Assembly: GCA_020744225.1 (NCBI GenBank)
Contig: JAGMWG010000010.1
Location: forward strand, 434,001 to 498,000
DNA length: 64,000 nt
Direction: 5' to 3'
DNA from: Paraphoma chrysanthemicola
Lineage: Eukaryota > Ascomycota > Dothideomycetes > Pleosporales > Phaeosphaeriaceae
Position 1 is the stretch's first letter, and every line of letters begins with the position of its first letter. Below are positions 58,203-64,000 of the stretch, piece after piece. A program made the translations under genes and the position numbers. The notes below the pieces were generated by a model that had not been told where the DNA came from, ran no database searches, and worked only from the letters and a program-made list of their open reading frames with translations.

Positions 58203-59637
58203 CTTTAGTTGTATACTCTAACGACTGATGATATAGATACCATCTCTTACGAGAACACAATGTACAAATTTTACGCAACTTTGTACATCGTCGCACTTCC
58301 CAACATACCCAATTGGGTTAATGTGGGCATTGCGACTCGCACGCGCCAACACTTTTGATAATATGTTGCTGCTGTAAGCTTTATGCATGAATGCAAACTC
58401 CTGACGAGTACAGACCTCTTTCTCTCGGCTACGCTGGCCAGTCCGTATCCATCACTCGTCGAGGCGGCATATCTGGGCACGGTAATGTAGTACTAGCATA
58501 GCACCTTCCGTCCTGAGCAAATCTCATATGGATGGACCCTGGAGCACGACACACATGTCTGAAAATCAGCTTCCAAACGTGCATACACTTGTCTCGCCCC
58601 AACGCTTATCAACGGAAATTTCATGTCCGAGCCCAACGCTCCAGCTACCGTCACATGCGAAGCAGGGTATCGCGTCAGTCTCGCCTCCGTCCCTCACAAA
58701 CACCTCTCAGCCCCAGTCTTTCTGAAAGAAATGACTTAGGTTATGTACATCTGGCCCCAGATAACCTTGCCCACAGGACAAGTCAGTATACAGCCCTGCT
58801 CGATTGTTGGCCCACGCAGAGCGTTTCTTGTTACGATGTGAAAGTTGACCGAGGATTGAGAGAGCTTGTGAGGGAAGAGGGTGGGTTGTTGCGGGCACTG
58901 CACTTGTGCGCTCGGGCATGGGAGGCGAGAGCGCGGGACGTGCTGTGCCAGTTTTGAGCGGCCTGGTGGACTGTAAAGTCGCGTGATTGTGTGTCGATGT
59001 CCTTTCCACACATTGATTCAGCTGCCTTTTCCTTGACGAAAGGAAGACTGTCATGGCTTCCTGCTGCCCGTAAACAGCAAGTGAACCCTCGAAGAAGATT
59101 GACTTTGAAAAGGTCTTTGATGTAAAAGAGGTGAAGCTGTTGTCGGGACTTTGAATATAAAAATGTGTAGCCACTAAGTCTTTCGGTACCGGTGATCAGA
59201 AGATGCAGGCACACCCGCTAGTCTGTGGTTCTTGCACCGCACTATGAGAACAATAAGCTAAGAACACGTTGCAAGTGCGCATCTTTGTGGAAAATACCGG
59301 GTGCATGGGGAGCCGCAAGATCTTGTGTCCACGGGGGTATTGCGTTCTGTCTACTCGTCAGAGGCCACTTGATTCTAGTGCGATGCGTAGATATGCAACT
59401 TTGGCTAGATTTAAGTCGCTGTGCTCGACACCCACAAGGCTGGGGCTCTTGAGTGCTCTGTCAAACATGTGCTGAAATTACGGATATGTCCAGAGGTGTT
59501 CAGCGAAGCCTTGCCAAAGGTATAAAGGTGGAACATGCTTGATGCAGGAACACATCATATTTAAGAAGGACTTCTCATAATTCAGGTTATCCGCCGACTC
59601 TACTTAAACAAACTGCACACTCCAGCTTCGTCTCCCT
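58203..59637. other. Intergenic, convergent 3' flanks, about 1.4 kb
   Basis: ORFs at 58707-59214 (-) and 58532-58957 (+) overlap in antisense and have no recognisable domain. No gene supported. Confidence 0.55.
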
Positions 59638-61444
59638 TTACTTCTCCCGGTGCTCTCTAACACTCTTCTCCTCATCATCTCTCGCCAAAACACCCCCATT
59701 ACTCGCAATCACAGGCACTGCTCCCGTGACCGAACTCCTACGCCTCTGCGTCTCCCTCGCCTCCTCCGTATCCTCGTAAGGGATAAGCAATTCGCCCTTC
59801 TTGCCATACCTGCGCGGCATCTCATGCGCAATCTTGACCACGTTGAATGGATTCGTCGTCTTGTGGAATATCTCATCCATCTCCTCCAAGCTGCGTCCCG
59901 CCGTCTCAGGGAAGAAGAAGTACACTGAGGGGACCATGAAAGCGTTGATGACCGCGAAGATGATGTACGTCTGATACCCGATATTCGCAAATGCGACAGG
60001 TGTAACCATGACCACCATGAAATTAAACGCCCAGTTCGCCGTCGTGGAAATCGCATTCGCAGGCGCACGAATGCTCAGCGGTGTGATTTCGGCAGGGTAT
60101 AGCCACGTCATACCGAGCCAGCCGATGGCGAAGAAGGAATTGAATACGAAGAGGAAGACTGTGGCGGCGAGGCCCATGCTTGCGTCGCCGATTTTGCTGG
60201 TTGTGCCGGCGAGAACGGCCATGGACATGGACATGCCTGCTGCACCGAACATCATGAGGGACCGACGGCCGAATTTCTCAATGGTGAAGATGGCAATCCA
60301 GGATGCCATCCAGTATTCTGTGCCGTTGCAGGCGGATAGCAAACGGCTGAGGAAGGGTGAGAGACCGATGGAGTTTTCGAAAATGGTTGCAGCGTAGTAG
60401 GTAACCAAATTGATGCCGGAGATCTAGATGTTGTCAGCGCCTGCAAGAATTGGTGTAGGACAATGATCGTACCTGCTGGAACATCTGGTTGACATACGCC
60501 AACGCCGTCCGATGGAAATTGCGATTCCTGTTCATCTTGAAGCACTCCCTGAACCCACCCTTTTCCATCTCAAACACAACATCCTTAACTGCCAAGTACT
60601 CTTGCTGAATTCTCTTATCCTCTGGCGGTAGGTCGCTTAGCGCAGCCAGCACTTCGAGCGCCTCGTCGTTGCGGCCCTTGAGCACAAGCCATCGAGGCGA
60701 CTCAGGCAGACCGGGAATGAAAATGAGAATGAAGATGGCGAGGATGATCTGGAAGGCGATGGGGAAGCGCCATGCGATACTGCTGGGCTCCAGGAACGAA
60801 AAACCAAGATCAAGCCAGTAGCTTATCATGACACCGAAAACAATGAGCGAACCTTCGATCATGACCATTTGGCCTCGTCGATGCGGTTTGGAGGTTTCGG
60901 ATTGCCATGTTGGAACGGTCGAGGTATTCATGCCTGGAAGAAGTCAGTAACACGATGATCTGGGGCGTGCAGAATGCATACCATTTCCAAACCCAGTGAC
61001 CCATCGTCCTACTATAAGCTGAGGAAGACCATACGCCGCAGTCTGTAGGACTGCGCCAACAATCATAATGACCGAGCCATAGAAGATCGTGCGTTTACGT
61101 CCAAGCATATTACCAAGCCAAATTGTGGCTACCGCGCCGAAGAAGCATCCGAGAGTGTATGCGCCGACTGTAATCGCTTGGATAGTGGCGGCATGACTTG
61201 GTGAACTCCCTGGCGGAGGATGTACAGTATCAATCTCAGGGAAATAACGGAGGAATGATGGGAGCGTCAAAAGACCGCCCATAACACCCTGATCTGTTTA
61301 TATGTCAGACTTTGCTCATGGTCGAGGCGTGAAAAGTTCTCAATACTCACCATATCCAAACAATGCGAAATCCGTTCCAGCCACAATCGCAATCGCGATA
61401 TTCAACTTCACGCCTCTGAGGCCGTAAAACTTCGACTTCGCCAT
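59638..61444 (-). CDS. MFS sugar transporter (hexose type)
   Basis: Proton-coupled or facilitative uptake of sugars across the plasma membrane by a 12-TM major facilitator protein. Four exons (61444-61351, 61293-60982, 60933-60473, 60423-59638) give 550 residues, usual for the family. Sugar-transporter signatures are present: FGYDQGVMGG in TM1, GNMLGRKRTI between TM2 and TM3, VGRWVTGFGNG, PESPRWLVLKGR after TM6, MFQQISGINLVTYYAAT in TM7, IEKFGRRSLM, WLYPAEITPLSIR, and FFFPETAGRSLEEMDEIF after TM12. Sugar specificity cannot be told. The C-terminal tail is charged (DTEEARETQRRRSS). An unannotated stretch of about 950 bases lies upstream. Confidence 0.95.
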
Positions 61445-62401
61445 AGTTGCCTCGATAACTTTTCCAACCTGCGAGATGCGATGTGACCATACAATAATCT
61501 CAACCTCGGTAATCGAGATCCCAGAAGAATTACAATTGGGTTTACCACAACGACAACAATAAATGAATCGCGTGCGTGCACAATTAAACCTACGTCGACG
61601 CAGCCCGAAGCTTAATACCAAAAAGCAAGCCGGCCCCACGGCCTCGTCGCCTTAATGTAACCGTCGCCATAGCGCCCAGTCCCAGCGCCATGGCCATGGC
61701 CTGCATCATCATGTCCCTTGAAGCAAGTGTAGCGATGACGTCGGGGCGCTTTACGCCGTTCGACACTACCAGCACATCTTTCCCCCGTGGGGCAAAGCGT
61801 GCGGAGAAGACACAGCATCTGAACAGCATCGGACCGCACGACGGCGCATGCACCCCAGTGCCGCATCTGCTAACGGTCGTCGGGTCGTGCGAGGTGTGAA
61901 GGTCAGGCCAGCCGGATTGCTGTATCTGGAAGCCCGAAGCAGATGTGTGCACGGGTGTGAGATCGTGACGAGGCGGTCGAGGAGTCAAGTGCTCGCTAAG
62001 CTTGAAGCTGCCGGGGAAGGACCGAGGCTTGGGTCGCGGGTTGCCGGATGGGGTATTGCGGGTGCCAGACATATAGGGAAGGGTCAGGCACGGCATGTGG
62101 GCGAGTCTGGGGTTCGTTGTTTTGTGTTTCGGGTGACATGCCGTTGGCCGGGTACGACGGGATGGATGGTCGTGGTGTGTTTGTGGTGTGTTATGCCTGT
62201 GGTTGCGGTGTTGTAGTAGGGTCTCCACTGTGGATTCCGGTGTAAATTGCTTAGCAAACGTCGGTTTGACTTGGAAGGCTTGTTAGAAGGACGAATGGTG
62301 TCGGCAAGAGCATTGTGGATAGGGAAGTGATTGACTGTGTTCTAAATGTTCTAGAAAAGCAGGCACGACCGAGTGATTGATGTACAGAAAGGCAAACTAA
62401 C
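61445..62401. other. Upstream region of the sugar transporter, about 950 bases
   Basis: A 212-codon minus-strand ORF (61590-62228) has low-complexity Thr/Pro/His-rich sequence and no domain, so I did not call it. The interval should hold the transporter promoter. Confidence 0.5.
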
Positions 62402-63187
62402 TTATTGGACCCAAGCCTGTTTCTCGGCTTCCACCATATTACCCATCTCCTTGGCCATTTCTTGTTGGAAATCACTGAATCTAGGACATGCAAAGTTCAC
62501 AGGACGCAAAGGTCCGCTCAGGTCAAGAGGACAACGAGCAGATATCTCCTTGTCCTCCTCCGTCGGAGACGTCTGGTTATATGACGCCTTGTCGTTCAAG
62601 TCATCAGCTCCAACGGGCTACTCAGCACGCCTACCACTCGAAAGAACTTTGACATTGTTCACGCCTACTTCTTCTCGACCGAGTCTAAGCCTTCGTAGCC
62701 ACAGCTTGCCTGCGCGACGCAGTTCACGGCTTGTCTCATCGAAGCGCACGTGTATTGGTTCGACGAGACCTAGCCCTTCAAACAGACCATGTTCTTGCGG
62801 CGGTTCAGCATTCGGAAGACATGCGTCAGACTCATCCCAATCGTCGGCCACGAAAACCGGCTGCGCGAAGGGGTCAGAAGAGGCATCTTGGAAGTCACCA
62901 AACTCCTCGTCATCCTCTGTGGGATCTGTAGGCGGTGTGTTGAGTGATTCAGATGTTGCTGGAGATGTTCTGGGCTCCACGACTCCATATCTAACTTCTT
63001 GAGCGCTATCACACTGTGGGGTCTCAGGAGTTGTAAGCCGGTTTGACGACTCAGCTGCCCACGTATTGTGATCAAGATCGACTTGCGCGGACTTAACAGG
63101 ACAGCAGAGCTTCTCGTGGAAGGAGCCTTCCCCCCAGACTGTGGCACGCGGACCGTCATTAATTACGTCTGTCTCAAATTCAGACAT
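62402..63187 (-). CDS. Acidic protein with an FGDF motif, possibly trafficking-related
   Basis: The open frame from the ATG at 63187 (MSEFETDVINDGPRATVWG) runs to the stop at 62618; an upstream ATG at 63316 is possible. A second exon ends at 62402 (RFSDFQQEMAKEMGNMVEAE). The exact donor is uncertain: GTAGGC after GREE and GTTCTT after NNVK both keep the frame. The centre carries DDEEFGDFQDASSDPFAQP, similar to the acidic phenylalanine (DFGxF / EFGDF) motifs that bind the gamma-adaptin ear in aftiphilin-like proteins. RFDETSRELRRAGKLWLRRL is a basic helical segment near the end. A role in clathrin-adaptor traffic is inference. Confidence 0.55.
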
Positions 63188-63449
63188 GCTCTTGTGCGGT
63201 AGAGTCAGGAAGAGAAGTTTACTTGGATCTTCAAGCAGACATTGGCCACATTGTGAATAAACCTTGCTTGAAATGCTATAAATGTGCGAAATGTCTAACA
63301 TTGTCGCTCGAAACATGCCACAGTGTTCTCGATAAGCAGTCGCAGCATCTTCGAAGTACTAGTGCTGTCGCCACAAAGCTGCCTCCAGTTTACCGGAACA
63401 CCGAAGACGCCAAAGAACGCCGATACTATGAATATCATGTCGCAGGGTA

Positions 63450-64000
63450 TCATATGCGCATAGCCTCTCTCGCAAGCGGCTCCCGCTCGATCTCGTACTC
63501 GATGTTGCGCTTCGGGCCCTTGGAGTCTTTCGACGGCTTCTTCTTCGGCTTGGGCGGCGGCCCTGCAGGTCGCTTCCGCTTGAGGTTGGCAAGCGTTTTC
63601 TTGAGGGCTTCGGTGTCTTCGTCAGCTGACTCGTCGTCCTCGTCGCTATCGCTGGCATCTTCGCTGTCGTCGCCGCCTGAGCCTTCATCGGGGCTCTGGC
63701 CACCAATCCAGTCCTCAAAGTCCTCCATCTCATCGTCTGACTCGCCCTCGATGTCACTGACGTATTCCACCTCGCCTACACCATTCTCCATCTCGTGCTC
63801 GTACTCTACCTCCTCGTCTTCTTCCTCCAGGCCATCGTCAAGGTCTTGATCGCGCTCAACCTGGCCTTCCTTCTCCAGACCTCGCATGACGCGCTTCCAG
63901 ACGTTCGGCTCGACGTTGAGTGGGCGGTCGCCATACGCGCCAGAGCGGAGACGATCGATAAGAACACGTTCGATGGCTCGCTCGACCTTTGCAGCAGCCA
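63450..64000 (-). CDS. MAK16: MAK16, C-terminal part (cut by window edge)
   Basis: Nucleolar factor needed for 60S ribosomal subunit maturation. Only the C-terminal 182 codons lie in the window; the N-terminus, including most of the Mak16 ribosomal-L28e-like domain, lies beyond 64000. Before the acidic tail the frame reads AAAKVERAIERVLIDRLRSG followed by AYGDRPLNVEPNVWKRVMRG, the conserved Mak16 block. A long Asp/Glu-rich tract follows (EEEDEEVEYEHE, DGEGESDDEME-like), then a basic stretch (LKRKRPAGPPPKPKKKPSKD) that probably acts as a nuclear/nucleolar signal. The stop is at 63450. Confidence 0.92.
   Translation of the reverse strand, partial: AAAKVERAIERVLIDRLRSGAYGDRPLNVEPNVWKRVMRGLEKEGQVERDQDLDDGLEEEDEEVEYEHEMENGVGEVEYVSDIEGESDDEMEDFEDWIGGQSPDEGSGGDDSEDASDSDEDDESADEDTEALKKTLANLKRKRPAGPPPKPKKKPSKDSKGPKRNIEYEIEREPLAREAMRI

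Noticed and set aside
58707..59214. ORFs of 155 and 127 codons on the minus strand
   Set aside because: They overlap each other and a 141-codon plus-strand ORF, and lack domains.
61590..62228. 212-codon ORF on the minus strand upstream of the sugar transporter
   Set aside because: Low-complexity Thr/Pro/His/Arg-rich sequence with ORFs on the opposite strand; no domain or splice context.

Overview
The window is filamentous ascomycete nuclear DNA (Pezizomycotina, plausibly Dothideomycetes). Genes carry short introns of about 50-115 bp with GTAAGT/GTACGT-type donors and CTAAC/CTGAC-like branch sites. The families are typical of that group: Zn2Cys6 regulator, BTB protein, rhodopsin-domain membrane proteins, DUF1996, NmrA, MFS sugar transporter, small secreted proteins. 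I rebuilt exon structures by hand from splice motifs; almost every spliced model closes to a whole number of codons. No tRNA, rRNA, CRISPR or intact transposon was recognised.

Layout. 0.3-2.6 kb: a seven-exon Zn2Cys6 transcription factor (-). 5.2-15.9 kb: gene-poor accessory-looking stretch with four predicted secreted proteins, a 2EXR/F-box-like protein and a BTB/POZ gene with an apparent 1-base frameshift. 17.8-26.4 kb: housekeeping block with NAD-dependent formate dehydrogenase, a small single-pass membrane protein and the formin SepA/Bni1. 28.4-35.5 kb: metabolic block with an FNT-family formate/nitrite-type channel (-) divergent from an intronless catabolic-type acetolactate synthase (+), followed on the same strand by an intronless acetolactate decarboxylase, then a convergent secreted haem peroxidase. 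36-46.2 kb: gene desert interrupted by two rhodopsin-domain (Pth11-like) seven-TM proteins. 47.7-56.6 kb: NmrA-like protein, 2EXR/F-box-like protein, a BBE-type FAD oxidoreductase with two in-frame stop codons, a DUF1996 secreted protein and a G1-peptidase-like protein lacking both catalytic residues. 56.9-64 kb: checkpoint clamp HUS1, MFS sugar transporter, an acidic trafficking-like protein and the C-terminal part of MAK16, cut by the window edge.

The most notable system is the tandem acetolactate synthase plus acetolactate decarboxylase pair at 30.8-34.0 kb. Together these would convert two pyruvate to acetoin plus two CO2 in the cytosol, a route best known from bacteria (BudB/BudA, AlsS/AlsD). 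Both genes lack introns while nearly all neighbours have them, and the synthase has the FAD-free catabolic layout. Horizontal acquisition is an inference that needs a phylogeny. The FNT channel shares the divergent promoter with the synthase, so co-regulation of small carboxylate transport and overflow metabolism is possible. Formate dehydrogenase lies 10 kb away, which may be coincidence.
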